Source: Trebonia sp964581815
GTDB lineage: Bacteria; Actinomycetota; Actinomycetes; Streptosporangiales; Streptosporangiaceae
Direction: 5' to 3'
NCBI GenBank assembly: GCA_964581815.1
Contig: CAZORE010000012.1
Location: forward strand, 31,619 to 95,618
DNA length: 64,000 nt
Positions 17,324 through 26,511 of the stretch are shown piece by piece. The notes under the pieces are model-generated. The model worked only from the letters and a program-made list of their open reading frames with translations. It was not told where the DNA came from and did no database searches. The translations under genes were made by a program, and so were the position numbers. Every line of letters starts with the position of its first letter. Within the stretch, counting starts at the first letter, position 1.

Positions 17324-19073
17324 GGGAAGCCTCCTCCAGGCTGGAGTTGAGGAACCGGTCGAGGCCGAAGCGCTCGTGTTCAGTGACCAGCAGCTGCGTG
17401 TACTCGTGCTGCGGGTCGTGCAAGACCTGACTGGCCGGGCCGTGCTCGATCACGGCTCCGGACCGCATCACGAGCACCTCGTCGCTGAGCTGAGCGACGA
17501 CCGCCAGGTCGTGGGCGATCAGCACGAGCGAGAGCCCCTGGGTTTCCCGCAGCTCCTGCAGCAGGTCCAGGATCTCGGCCTGCACGGTGACATCCAGGGC
17601 GGTCGTCGCCTCGTCGGCGATGAGGATGTCCGGCCCGAGAGCGATCGCCGCGGCGATGAGCACGCGCTGGAGCATGCCGCCGGAGAGTTCGTGGACGTAC
17701 TGCTCGTAGACCAGGTGCGGTTCGCGCAGGTGGACAGCCTCGAACAGGCGCAGTGTCTCGGCCTTGGCGGCCGCCCGGGACAGCTTCTTCTTGACCCGCA
17801 GCACCTCGGAGACCTGCCGGCCCAACCAGATAGAGGGATTCAAGTACGAGCCCGGGTCCTGGAACACCGCCGAGATGGAGTTGCCCCGGACGTCCAGCCA
17901 GTCCTGCTTGCTGAAGTCGGCCGTACGCCGCCGGAGGATCTCGACCGTGCCGCCGGCCTGCTTCAGCTGTTTGGGCAGGATGCCGAGCACGGCACTGATC
18001 GTGAGCGTCTTGCCGCTGCCGGACTCCCCGACGATGCCCAGCGTCTGGCCGCGTCGCAGCGAGAAACTCAAGTCCTTGACCAGTTCGGCCTGGCCGATGG
18101 GGTTCACAATCCGCAGGTCCCGCACGTCAAGCACGGTCTCCGGCTGACCGGCGGCGTGACGCACAGCCGACGCGGTGACACCAGGAGCGGTGTCACTAAC
18201 GGACACCAGGCGTGCGGCCTTCGTGTCCGCCTTCTTCGCCGCCTGTGCGTTGAGCAGCTGACGGCCGGCCTCGCCGGCGGTATCCCGCACCGCGTCGGCC
18301 AGGAGGTTGCAGGCGAGCACCGCAATGAGGATCAGGGCGATCGGCACGACGGGCGCCCACGGCTGCAGCGCGATGTACTCGAGATCGGTAGCCAGGATGC
18401 CACCCCACGTCGCCTGGGGTGGACTCACCCCGATACTCAGGAACGTCAGCGAGGAGATGACGACCAGCCCGAGGCCGATGGTGGTCGACAACGAGATCGC
18501 GATCGGCGGAGTGACCTTGTTCCAGACGTGCCTGCGTACAACCCACCACGTGGAAGCGCCGGAGAGGACAGCCGCCTCGACGTACTGCGAATTCGCCACG
18601 GACAGCGTGGCCGAGCGCGCGACCCGGTAGAACACGGGCGCCAGCAGGAAGCCGACGGCGAACAGTGCCTGGAAGACACCGTTACCGAGCAGCGCGGTCA
18701 TCGCCACGGCGAAGACGAGGAACGGCAGCGCGATCAACGTGTCGATGACGCGCAGCGAAACCCACTCGAAAACCCGCCCCAGATAGACGGAGAGCACGCC
18801 GGGCAACGCGCCGAACACCAGCGCGATGGCCGCGACGAGCAGTGCGCCGAGAACGCTCAGCCCCGCGCCGGCGAGCAATCGCGAGAGCACGTCCCGGCCG
18901 ATGTAGTCGGTGCCGAGCAGGAACTGCGAGCTCGGCCCCGTCAGCTGGGGACCGACCGTGTCGTTCGGTGCGTAGGGCGACAGCAGCGAGCCGAAGACCG
19001 CAAGGAACAGGATGATGGACAGCAGCACGATCGCGATGCGCCCGCTGGCCAGGCGCCACACGTTCTTGATCAT
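17316..19073 (-). CDS. Peptide/nickel-type ABC importer, fused permease (DppC) and ATPase (DppD)
   Basis: A 585-residue fusion. Residues 1-280 are a DppC permease with about six helices and the LLGTDYIGRDVLSRLLAGAG motif; a linker of about 40 polar residues follows; residues 320-585 are an ATPase (Walker A GESGSGKTL, Q-loop VFQDPGSYLNP, signature LSGGMLQRV, Walker B ILIADEA, tail HEYTQLLVTE). ATG 19073 lies two bases after the stop of the first permease. A single continuous frame covers both halves, so this is not an annotation artefact. Confidence 0.92.
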   Translation of the reverse strand: MIKNVWRLASGRIAIVLLSIILFLAVFGSLLSPYAPNDTVGPQLTGPSSQFLLGTDYIGRDVLSRLLAGAGLSVLGALLVAAIALVFGALPGVLSVYLGRVFEWVSLRVIDTLIALPFLVFAVAMTALLGNGVFQALFAVGFLLAPVFYRVARSATLSVANSQYVEAAVLSGASTWWVVRRHVWNKVTPPIAISLSTTIGLGLVVISSLTFLSIGVSPPQATWGGILATDLEYIALQPWAPVVPIALILIAVLACNLLADAVRDTAGEAGRQLLNAQAAKKADTKAARLVSVSDTAPGVTASAVRHAAGQPETVLDVRDLRIVNPIGQAELVKDLSFSLRRGQTLGIVGESGSGKTLTISAVLGILPKQLKQAGGTVEILRRRTADFSKQDWLDVRGNSISAVFQDPGSYLNPSIWLGRQVSEVLRVKKKLSRAAAKAETLRLFEAVHLREPHLVYEQYVHELSGGMLQRVLIAAAIALGPDILIADEATTALDVTVQAEILDLLQELRETQGLSLVLIAHDLAVVAQLSDEVLVMRSGAVIEHGPASQVLHDPQHEYTQLLVTEHERFGLDRFLNSSLEEASLA

Positions 19074-19075
19074 GA

Positions 19076-20119
19076 TCAGAGCCCCCGAGAAGCCGACGTC
19101 GGGATCAGCCGCGCCAGGATGATGTTGACCAGCAGGTTGAAGAGCACGACCAGCACCACCGAGACGACCAGGACCGCCTGCACCGACGGCACGTCGCCCT
19201 TGATGGCGGACTGGGCGGCGAACTGGCCGTAGCCGGAGAGCTGGAAGATGGCCTCGGTGACGACCGCGCCGCCGAGCAGGTTCGGGAACTTCAGGCCCAG
19301 GACCGCGACCGCCGGGCCGATGCCGTTGCGCAGCGTGTGCGCGAAGAAGACCCGGCGCCCGCTCAGGCCGCGGACAACGGCGCCGGTGACGTAGTTCTGG
19401 CGCTTGGCGGTCACCAGCCCGACCCGCAGCTGCCGGGCGACGTCCGCGATCGTGTCGAAGCTCAGCGCCATCGCCGGGAGGATGATGTGGCTGAACCATG
19501 ACCCGAAGCCGGCCGACAGCGGCATGAAGCCCGAGGAAGGCAGCCAGCGGAGCCAGACGGCGAACACGTCGATGAGCAAGATGCCGACGATGAACGGCGG
19601 CATCACCGAGATCGTCGAGGTGAAGACCGTGATGACGCGGTCGACCCAGGTGGACTGGAAGCGCACGGCCAGCGCCCCGAGGCCGAAGCCGAAGACAACC
19701 CCGAGTATTAGTGCCACGCCGGCGGCGGAGACGGAGATTATCGCGCGGTTGCCGAGCAGCTGGGTAACGGGAAAGTTGTTGATCCAGCTGTTGCCGAAGT
19801 TGCCGGTCAGCACGTGGCCGAGCCAGCTGAAGTACTGCACGAAGAAGGGCCGGTTGAGCCCCCACTGCTGGTCGAGCGCCTTGACGGCACTGGGCGTCGC
19901 GCCTTCTCCGAGCTGCAGGTAGGCCGGGGTCAGCCCGCTGATCGCGCCGAGCGCGTACGTGAACAGCGAGCCGAGCAGGAACACCGGGATGAGGGACGCC
20001 AGGATTCGTCCGATCGCGGCGAGCAGGCGCCTGACGCGCAGCGCGATTGCGGCACCGCGCGAGTCGTTCGCCGGGCGGCCGGCGGCGGGCGCGGCGGGGG
20101 TATGGGTGATGGCGGTCAT
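19076..20119 (-). CDS. Peptide/nickel-type ABC importer, first permease (DppB)
   Basis: A 347-residue DppB-type permease. An N-terminal polar stretch is followed by a first helix at about residues 35-60, a periplasmic GLNRPFFVQYFSWLGHVLTG segment typical of DppB, and further helices. The EAA loop is in LRVGLVTAKRQNYVTGAVVR. It starts six bases before the upstream LLM stop region and is followed by the fused permease-ATPase. Confidence 0.9.
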   Translation of the reverse strand: MTAITHTPAAPAAGRPANDSRGAAIALRVRRLLAAIGRILASLIPVFLLGSLFTYALGAISGLTPAYLQLGEGATPSAVKALDQQWGLNRPFFVQYFSWLGHVLTGNFGNSWINNFPVTQLLGNRAIISVSAAGVALILGVVFGFGLGALAVRFQSTWVDRVITVFTSTISVMPPFIVGILLIDVFAVWLRWLPSSGFMPLSAGFGSWFSHIILPAMALSFDTIADVARQLRVGLVTAKRQNYVTGAVVRGLSGRRVFFAHTLRNGIGPAVAVLGLKFPNLLGGAVVTEAIFQLSGYGQFAAQSAIKGDVPSVQAVLVVSVVLVVLFNLLVNIILARLIPTSASRGL

Positions 20120-20125
20120 GTTCGG

Positions 20126-21214
20126 TCAGCTCCCGGGGGCCTCGCTGCGGACCCTCAGCGCGTCGGGGACTCGTCGCACCCGGGGGTAGACCTCGGTGGC
20201 GATGACGGCCAGAGACTCGCGGAACTGGGGTGTCCCGGAGGGGGAGAACGGCGTGTTGAACAGGTAGTTGGTCGAGCGGTTCACTGCGTTGTCGTTGTTC
20301 AGCCCGTCGACGACGTCATCGACCGTGCCGAAGTACACGTCGAACTTGCGCAGGTGGGCCTCGACCGACTGCGCATCCAGGCTGGCCGGCCTGAACGGGC
20401 TGTCATCCGGGGCCGACGCATAGTGCTCGGCGGCGATCCGGACCGCCTCAACGCGCGAGCCAGCCAGCAGCAGCGAGCGGGAAACGCCGATGCGCGGCCC
20501 GGTACGGCTGTGGTCGAAGTTGCGCAGGTAGCTGTCGATCAGCCGCGACTGGACGTCGCCGGCGCCGCCGCCGGGCGTCGTGCGGAAGAGCATCAGCCCG
20601 TCACCGGCGGCACCGGCGGCATTGGCCGTCGCATGATCCCCCGTCGCCTGCCAGACGCGGTCGAGCAGCGTCGCCGCCGGGGGGTAGAGGCTGACGGCAT
20701 GGTCACCGAGGTGGAGCTGCCCAAGCAGCGCCACCTTGAGCGCCTCGAGCGACTTGGCGAAGAGCTGGTTGCGATCGCCCTCGTTGAGGCCGAAAGCGCG
20801 GTAAGCATCCGTCGACCCGATCGGGTTTCCTTTGCCGACGCCGAGCTCGAGCCGGTCGTAGGCCAGGACGTTGACCAGCGCCGCGCTCTCGGCGAGGCGC
20901 AGGGGGACGTCGAAGGCCAGGGGAATGACGGCCGTACCCAGGGCGATGCGGCTCACGCGTTGCGTCACTGCCGCCAGGAACGGCAGCGCCACGGGGATGC
21001 CGAAGTTCGAACTGAAGTGGGCCTCGGCGATCCACGCGAAGCTGTAACCGAGGGCCTCGGCCAGCTCGATCGACTCGAAGGCGGCCGCGTACGTCTGCTG
21101 CGGGTCGGCGGTCGCGGGTGTCGCCAGGAAGATCGACAGGTCACCCCGCAGCGCCGCCTCGTCGGCGGTTTGCACCTCGTCGCGTGGTGACGCCTCGGCA
21201 TCGGTCATCGGCAT
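20126..21214 (-). CDS. Luciferase-like (LLM) flavin-dependent oxygenase in importer operon
   Basis: A 362-residue LLM barrel with SFAWIAEAHFSSNFGIPVAL, IALGTAVIPLAFDVPLRLAE and LELGVGKGNPIGSTDAYRAF. Its place between the binding protein and the permeases suggests it oxidises the imported compound. Only one Met beyond the first three residues and no Cys. ATG 21214 has GGGGAG seven bases upstream; ATG 21208 is an alternative. The binding-protein stop at 21217 is just before it. Confidence 0.84.
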   Translation of the reverse strand: MPMTDAEASPRDEVQTADEAALRGDLSIFLATPATADPQQTYAAAFESIELAEALGYSFAWIAEAHFSSNFGIPVALPFLAAVTQRVSRIALGTAVIPLAFDVPLRLAESAALVNVLAYDRLELGVGKGNPIGSTDAYRAFGLNEGDRNQLFAKSLEALKVALLGQLHLGDHAVSLYPPAATLLDRVWQATGDHATANAAGAAGDGLMLFRTTPGGGAGDVQSRLIDSYLRNFDHSRTGPRIGVSRSLLLAGSRVEAVRIAAEHYASAPDDSPFRPASLDAQSVEAHLRKFDVYFGTVDDVVDGLNNDNAVNRSTNYLFNTPFSPSGTPQFRESLAVIATEVYPRVRRVPDALRVRSEAPGS

Positions 21215-21216
21215 GG

Positions 21217-22836
21217 TCAGTTCTCCCCGCCGACGACCAGGCCGTTCCAGCGGAACGAGCCGTCGATCGCCGGGAACGCGGACCAGCCCTTCCCCGTGGC
21301 GTAGATGGTCGGGGTGCTGTAAAGGAAGATGTTGCTTCCGCCCTCCACCGCTTCCAGCTCCGCGGCCTGCAGGACCGACTTGTAGTCAGGCGAGGTCAGC
21401 GGGGTCTCTCGAACCTTGTCGCGGGCGGCTATATATCCGGGGGAGATGGTGGGCGCGCTCAGGTTGATGATGCCGGTCGAGCTGAACTGGTCGTCCAGCG
21501 TGGCCAGCTTCGAGTCGCGGCCGACCCACCCGTACAGCGTGAACGAGTCGGTCTTCTTGCCCTGCGCGTTGGCGTAGAAGCCGCCGTAGAACTGGTTGAC
21601 CTGCTGCGAGACGAGCTTGAGATTGATGCCGACGGCCTGCAGCTGCTGCTGGACCAGCTCGGCCGGCGCGCTCAGGGATCCTATGAAGTCCAGCTCGATC
21701 GTCAGCGATCCGGGCGCGATACCCGCTTCCTTGAGCTCCTGCTTGGCCTGCGCGGGGTCATACGGGAAAACACTGCTGTTCAACGCGGAGTTGTACAGCG
21801 GCGAGACCGTCGGTACCTCCTGGTAGTCGGCTGCTCCCAGGCCGAAGGTGAGCTGCGAGACGAGCTGCTGACGGTTGATCGCGTACTGAACGGCCTTGAC
21901 GACGTGCGGGTTGTTGAACGGCGGCTGGTTGATGTTCAGGTTCAGGAACTCAACGCCCCAGCCGTGGGCAAAGCTGTCGACGACGTTCAGGCCGGCGGCC
22001 TGGGCCCCCTTGACGTCCTGGGCCGGCAGTTGCGGGGCGAAGTTGTACTGTCCGGTCTGCAGGCCCTGCAGCAGGGTGGCCGGGTCGACGGACAGGAAGA
22101 TGTGCACGGTCGCGACGTGAATGTCCTTGGCGTCCCAGTAGCCGTCCCACTTCTGCAGGGTGAGCTCCGAGCCGGGCGTGTAGCTGACGACCTTGAACGG
22201 GCCGGCGCCGACGGGAAGCTGGGTGTTCAGCTTGTTCGGGTCCTTGGCCGCCGTCTCACTGGCCAGCAGCGATGAGCGGTTCGCCAAGATGTAGGGGATC
22301 TGGTAGTCGACGCTCTTGAGCTTCAGCAGTACATGGGTGTCATCGATCGCGGTGGCCGATGCCACGTCCTGCCAGAGCGCCCGCAGCGCCGAGTTCGTCT
22401 GCGTCTTGATGCGGTTGACGTTGAAGACCACGGCCTGGGCGTTGACCGGCGAGCCGTCCTGGAACGTCAGCCCTGACTTCAGCGTGATGGTGACCGCGTC
22501 GCCCGTGCTGTTGTACTTATACGACTGCGCCAGCGCCGGGGCGATGGTGCCGGCCGGCGTCAGGGTGAACAGCGGCTCATAGATGGTCGACAGGAGCTGC
22601 GTCGCGGAAGTCGCGCCGACGACCACCGGGTCCCAGTTCGGCTGGTCACTCGTGTACGCCCAGTTAATAACGCCATCGTCTCCGGCCGCGGCAAGGGACG
22701 TACCACCACTCGAGCCGCTGGCCGAGGAGCCGTTGCTTGACGAGCTCGAGCACGCGGCCAGCAGCCCAGCAGCGGCCAGGACGGCGATCGGCACTACGGC
22801 ACGGCGCCACGCAAGGCGTCGGTCAAATAGCTTCAC
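21217..22836 (-). CDS. Peptide/nickel-type ABC importer, substrate-binding lipoprotein
   Basis: A 539-residue SBP_bac_5 protein. The signal peptide ends in the lipobox LLAAC at residue 28, then a Ser/Gly linker; the fold is marked by PLFTLTPAGTIAPALAQSYK and ALRALWQDVASA, and the VGAGPFKVVSY segment. The GTG start has AGGAG nine bases upstream. There is no Met after the start, and the only Cys is the lipid-anchored one, a striking sulfur-free composition for this size. It is the first gene of a seven-gene operon ending at 14801. Confidence 0.9.
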   Translation of the reverse strand: MKLFDRRLAWRRAVVPIAVLAAAGLLAACSSSSSNGSSASGSSGGTSLAAAGDDGVINWAYTSDQPNWDPVVVGATSATQLLSTIYEPLFTLTPAGTIAPALAQSYKYNSTGDAVTITLKSGLTFQDGSPVNAQAVVFNVNRIKTQTNSALRALWQDVASATAIDDTHVLLKLKSVDYQIPYILANRSSLLASETAAKDPNKLNTQLPVGAGPFKVVSYTPGSELTLQKWDGYWDAKDIHVATVHIFLSVDPATLLQGLQTGQYNFAPQLPAQDVKGAQAAGLNVVDSFAHGWGVEFLNLNINQPPFNNPHVVKAVQYAINRQQLVSQLTFGLGAADYQEVPTVSPLYNSALNSSVFPYDPAQAKQELKEAGIAPGSLTIELDFIGSLSAPAELVQQQLQAVGINLKLVSQQVNQFYGGFYANAQGKKTDSFTLYGWVGRDSKLATLDDQFSSTGIINLSAPTISPGYIAARDKVRETPLTSPDYKSVLQAAELEAVEGGSNIFLYSTPTIYATGKGWSAFPAIDGSFRWNGLVVGGEN

Positions 22837-23213
22837 CGGGGGAATCTCCTCGAGATCGTTTCGCGGGGGGGAAGGGCTTGCTTCAGGGCTAGCGGCTGGC
22901 AGCTGCTGCCGCCGTCGTACCCGCAGCCGACCGGCAGCGGCGCTCCGGTGCGTCACTGGCCAGCTTGGCCATGCGACAAGGTTGCCCAGCCATCGTGGTC
23001 AATGTCCAACGCCAGTTCGCTATCACTAATGATCACCAGACGTGATAATTTCCTAGTTTACCGATAGACATGCTACACAATGCCTGGTCGCGCGGTCCGC
23101 CCCACCGGCCGTCAGCCGCCGGCGCGCCTTCCCTCCCGCCGCACCCTCCCGGACGTGCACCGGAAACAGCAACCGGCACAGGACGGATGCCACGCTCTGC
23201 CCAGCCCCGCACG
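22837..23213. promoter_or_regulatory. Promoter region of the importer operon with a LysR-like site
   Basis: No gene is visible here. The AT-richer part 22995-23075 contains a 22-base element (23004-23025) matching 17 of 22 bases of the candidate site at 13819-13840, and TATCAC-N15-GTGATA (23021-23047). The next stretch, up to the acyl-CoA synthetase stop, is GC-rich and featureless. Confidence 0.45.
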
Positions 23214-24833
23214 TCAAGTCACGCAGCACCCCGTAACCAGGCAGTTCCGCCCGCGATCACGGGCGCGGTTACCGACCGTTGCCGACGGCCGCCGACTCCT
23301 GGTACGCGCGTCAGACAATTGGTCTAAACCAATAATGATCGCGGCTAACCGGACGTGGATCTGGTCGCGAACCTGTCTGCGCAGCAACTTGCCGGTTTCT
23401 GTGTACGGCAGCGAAGGGACGAATTCCACCCGCGACGGGGTCCTGGAACCGCGCAGCCGTTCCCGCACCCACCGTTGCAGGACGGCGGCGTCCTGGGCGG
23501 CGCCCGCCGCGGGGACCACGACGGCTACTACCCGCTCTCCCCATTCCGGGTCGGGAAGTCCGACGACCGCTACCTCGCGCACGGCCGGATGCTCAAGGAG
23601 CACGTCCTCGATCTCGCCCGGTGAGAGGTTCTCACCGCCCCGGACGATGATGTCGTCCAGACGTCCGTCAAGGAAGAGATAGCCGTCGGCGTCGAGGTAG
23701 CCCGCGTCGCGGGTGGCGAACCAGCCGTCGTCGAGGCGGGCGCCGTCGAGGTACTCGCCCGATACCTGCTCGCCGCGGACGAACACCTCGCCCGAGACGC
23801 CAGGACCCACCGCCTTGCCGCCTGGCCCGCGGATCTCGATCCGCACGCCAGGAAGCGGGCGCCCGACGGAGTTCAGCCGGCGGCGGCCGGCGCCGCCGCC
23901 GGCCGCGAAGCGGCGGTGATCTTCGGGGTCGAGGACGGCGATGGTCGAGCTCGTCTCGGTGAGGCCATAGGCGTTGACGAAATCGACGTGCGGGAGCAGC
24001 CGCAAGGCCGTCTCGATCGTCTTGGACGGCATCCGTCCGCCCCCGTATGACAGGTGCCGGAGGGACGGCAGGCGTTCCCCGTCCGCCAGCAGAACGTCGA
24101 GGATGCGGGTGAGCATGGTGGGCACCACCATGGCGTGCGTGACGCTTTCTTCGTTGACGAGCCGCACCCAGGCGCGTGGCTCGAACGCGTCGAGCTGCAC
24201 GATGCGGCGTCCGGCGTAGACAGAGCTGAGAATCGCGCTGATCCCGGCGATATGGTACGGCGGCACGCTGATCAGCGCCGCTTCGCCGGGCTCGGCGCTG
24301 AGGAACTCCACGGTGCCGATGATGTACGCCGCGAGCTGACGCTGGCGCAGGACGGCGGTCTTCGGCGCGCCGGTCGTACCGCTGGTGAACAGCAGTGCGG
24401 CGATGTCCTCGGCCGCCGGGATCCGGGTCGACGGGCCGGCCGCGCCGCGGCGGACCTCGCGGAGGAACTGCTCGCGGGCCTTCACCACGAGTCCGCCGGG
24501 GAGCGGCACGGGCAGCGCGGCATCCGGAGCGGTGACCAGGACACCCGGCCCGAACCGCTCAAGCACGGCGTGCAGCGACGCGGCGGCGAGCCGGTAGCTG
24601 ACCGGAGCGAAGGCCTTTCCGGCCAGTGCCGAGCCGAACAGCAGGAGCGGGACAGCCGCCGAGTTGCCGTCAAGCAGCCCGGCCCGCTGGCCGGGCTGCG
24701 ACGCCAGCCACTCCCCCGAGTTCCTGGCGAGACGCAGCAGCTCGCGGTAGCTGGCTCCGCCGGAGCGCGGGCCGAGCGCGACTCGCTCGCCCGCGCCGTC
24801 CGCGGCCATCTCAAGCAGCAGTGCGATGTTCAT
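23214..24833 (-). CDS. Acyl-CoA synthetase (AMP-forming), lva-like set
   Basis: A 539-residue class I adenylate-forming enzyme: P-loop LLFTSGTTGAPKTA, A5-like NAYGLTETSS, DGWFATRDAGYLDADGY, GGENLSPGEIEDVL and the catalytic Lys in LPYTETGKLLRR. It would activate a carboxylic acid to its CoA thioester. The usual end is near the Lys motif; here about 50 extra residues, Arg-rich and ending in NCLVTGCCVT, follow, perhaps from loss of the original stop. ATG 24833 lies six bases after the small gene before it. It is the last gene of the 11-gene operon. Confidence 0.87.
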   Translation of the reverse strand: MNIALLLEMAADGAGERVALGPRSGGASYRELLRLARNSGEWLASQPGQRAGLLDGNSAAVPLLLFGSALAGKAFAPVSYRLAAASLHAVLERFGPGVLVTAPDAALPVPLPGGLVVKAREQFLREVRRGAAGPSTRIPAAEDIAALLFTSGTTGAPKTAVLRQRQLAAYIIGTVEFLSAEPGEAALISVPPYHIAGISAILSSVYAGRRIVQLDAFEPRAWVRLVNEESVTHAMVVPTMLTRILDVLLADGERLPSLRHLSYGGGRMPSKTIETALRLLPHVDFVNAYGLTETSSTIAVLDPEDHRRFAAGGGAGRRRLNSVGRPLPGVRIEIRGPGGKAVGPGVSGEVFVRGEQVSGEYLDGARLDDGWFATRDAGYLDADGYLFLDGRLDDIIVRGGENLSPGEIEDVLLEHPAVREVAVVGLPDPEWGERVVAVVVPAAGAAQDAAVLQRWVRERLRGSRTPSRVEFVPSLPYTETGKLLRRQVRDQIHVRLAAIIIGLDQLSDARTRSRRPSATVGNRARDRGRNCLVTGCCVT

Positions 24834-24839
24834 GCGCGG

Positions 24840-25166
24840 TCAGTCCGAGGCCGGCAGCTGCCTGGGCGTCATGACCGCCGCCGGGCGCCCGTCCACGGTG
24901 ATGGTGCCGGCCCCCGCCTTCACGCACAGCACCTGCAGCCCGCTCGCCTCGTCGGTGTAGCGCTTGCCGAGCAGGGTGCCGCCGGCGAGCGCCGCGTCCG
25001 GCCGCGCACCGCCGCGGTCCGCGGTAGGGCGGTCCTGGTCGGCGTCAGCGGGACATACCGCGGCGCCGCCGATGCGGAAGATCACCGGCCCGGCGGGGGC
25101 TCGCACCACGATGACCTCGGTGTCGCAGACTGCGCTGCGCCAGCGCGACCCTGGCTTTAGGTCCAC
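24840..25166 (-). CDS. Small conserved protein between CoA synthetase and dehydrogenase genes
   Basis: A 108-residue protein beginning DLKPGSRWRSAVCDTEVIVV and ending in MTPRQLPASD, with a conserved-looking GTLLGKRYTDEASGLQVLC. It is predicted to be a small beta-rich soluble protein with three Cys. I know similar short proteins beside CoA ligase and dehydrogenase genes in actinobacteria but no defined function. Its place beside a kinase-like gene matches that of LvaB, a small protein needed by the LvaA kinase in the levulinate pathway; homology is not shown. GTG 25166 has AGGAG nine bases upstream. Confidence 0.75.
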   Translation of the reverse strand: MDLKPGSRWRSAVCDTEVIVVRAPAGPVIFRIGGAAVCPADADQDRPTADRGGARPDAALAGGTLLGKRYTDEASGLQVLCVKAGAGTITVDGRPAAVMTPRQLPASD

Positions 25167-25188
25167 GGTTCCCGCTCCTTGTGTCAAC

Positions 25189-26511
25189 TCAGACCTCCTC
25201 GCTGTGCAGCTCGGCCAGGACATCGTGGTAGTGGCTGCGCGCCTCGGCGGCCAGCCTGGGCAGGTGCGTGTCCGGGAACAGGCCGGACGCGGGCTTGTAG
25301 CCCTTGAGCAGCTCACGCGCGAGCGTTACCTTGTGCACCTCGGTCGCGCCGTCCGCGAGCCCCATATGGAACGACTCCATGATCATCGCGCCGAACGGCA
25401 TTTCCTCCGACGCCCCGAGCGAGCCGTGGACTTGCAGCGCCCGTGCCGCCACGTCGTGCAGCACCTGCGGCATGGCCGCCTTCACGGCGGAGATATCGGC
25501 CCGCACCTTCCGGTAGTCGTTGTAGTGGTCGATCTTCCAGGCGGTGCGCAGGACCAGGAGGCGGAACTGCTCCAGCTGGATCCAGGAGTCGGCGATCATC
25601 TGCTGGACCAGCTGCTTGCGGGCGAGTTCCTCGCCCTGCGTCCGGCGGGACAGCGCCCGCTCGCACATGGCGTCGAACGCCTTGCGGACCAGGCCCACGG
25701 TCCGCATGGCGTGGTGGATCCGGCCGCCGCCGAGGCGGGTCTGCGCCACGGCGAACCCCTCCCCGCGTCCGCCGAGGATATGGTCGGCGGGTATCCGCAC
25801 GTCGTTGTAGCGCAGGTAGGCGTGGGTGCCTTCGCCGGAGTGCCCGTACATCCCGACGTTGCGGATGATCTCCACGCCGGGTGTGTCGCTCGGCACCACG
25901 AACATCGACATCCGGCGGTGCGGCGGCACTGGCGACTCGTCTGGCGACTCGGCGGGCAGCTCGGTGACGGCGAGCACGATAAGGAACGCGGCGAACCGCG
26001 CGTGCGAGGAGAACCATTTCTCGCCGTTGATCACCCACTCGTCGCCGTCCAGCGTGGCGGTGGTAACGAAGCCGGTCGGATCGGAGCCGCCAGCCGGCTC
26101 GGTCATCGAGAACGCGGACACGATGTCGTTGCGCAGCAGGGGATCGAGGTAGCGCCGCTTCAGCTCGGGCGTTCCGTAGTGCGCGAGGATCTCCGCGTTA
26201 CCGGAGTCCGGGGCGTGGCAGCCGAAGACGATGGGGCCCCAGTGCGAGCGTCCGAGTATCTCGTTCATCAGGGCGAGTTTCAGCTGGCCGTAACCGGGGC
26301 CGCCGAGGTTCGGGCCCAGATGGCAGGCCCACAGCCCGCGCTCGCGGACCTTGTACTGCAGCGGGGGGATCAGCCGCTGCCGCGCCGGGTCGGCCATGTC
26401 GTACCCGTGACTGATGAGGTGGTCGACCGGTTCTACCTCGTGGCGCACGAAGCCATCCATCCAGTCGAGCCGCGCCTGGAATTCCGGCTCGGTTTCGAAG
26501 TCCCAGCTCAT
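25189..26511 (-). CDS. Acyl-CoA dehydrogenase (ACAD10/11- and LvaC-like context)
   Basis: A 440-residue acyl-CoA dehydrogenase. FAD-binding segments are FSMTEPAGGSDPTGF and INGEKWFSSHA; the C-terminal helical domain has LQVHGSLGASEEMPFG and DGATEVHKVTLAREL. The usual catalytic Glu position falls in the late helical region (DGATEVHK). Adjacent APH-type kinase and dehydrogenase genes mirror the fused domains of ACAD10/11, which process 4-hydroxyacyl-CoA. Its start overlaps the kinase stop by four bases. FAD, electron transfer to ETF and a soluble location are expected. Confidence 0.87.
   Translation of the reverse strand: MSWDFETEPEFQARLDWMDGFVRHEVEPVDHLISHGYDMADPARQRLIPPLQYKVRERGLWACHLGPNLGGPGYGQLKLALMNEILGRSHWGPIVFGCHAPDSGNAEILAHYGTPELKRRYLDPLLRNDIVSAFSMTEPAGGSDPTGFVTTATLDGDEWVINGEKWFSSHARFAAFLIVLAVTELPAESPDESPVPPHRRMSMFVVPSDTPGVEIIRNVGMYGHSGEGTHAYLRYNDVRIPADHILGGRGEGFAVAQTRLGGGRIHHAMRTVGLVRKAFDAMCERALSRRTQGEELARKQLVQQMIADSWIQLEQFRLLVLRTAWKIDHYNDYRKVRADISAVKAAMPQVLHDVAARALQVHGSLGASEEMPFGAMIMESFHMGLADGATEVHKVTLARELLKGYKPASGLFPDTHLPRLAAEARSHYHDVLAELHSEEV

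Noticed and set aside
17271..19232. A 653-codon open frame on the plus strand opposite the permease-ATPase fusion
   Set aside because: It has only Gln/Arg/Asp-rich sequence without any motif and mirrors a well-supported gene; long antisense frames are common at this GC content.
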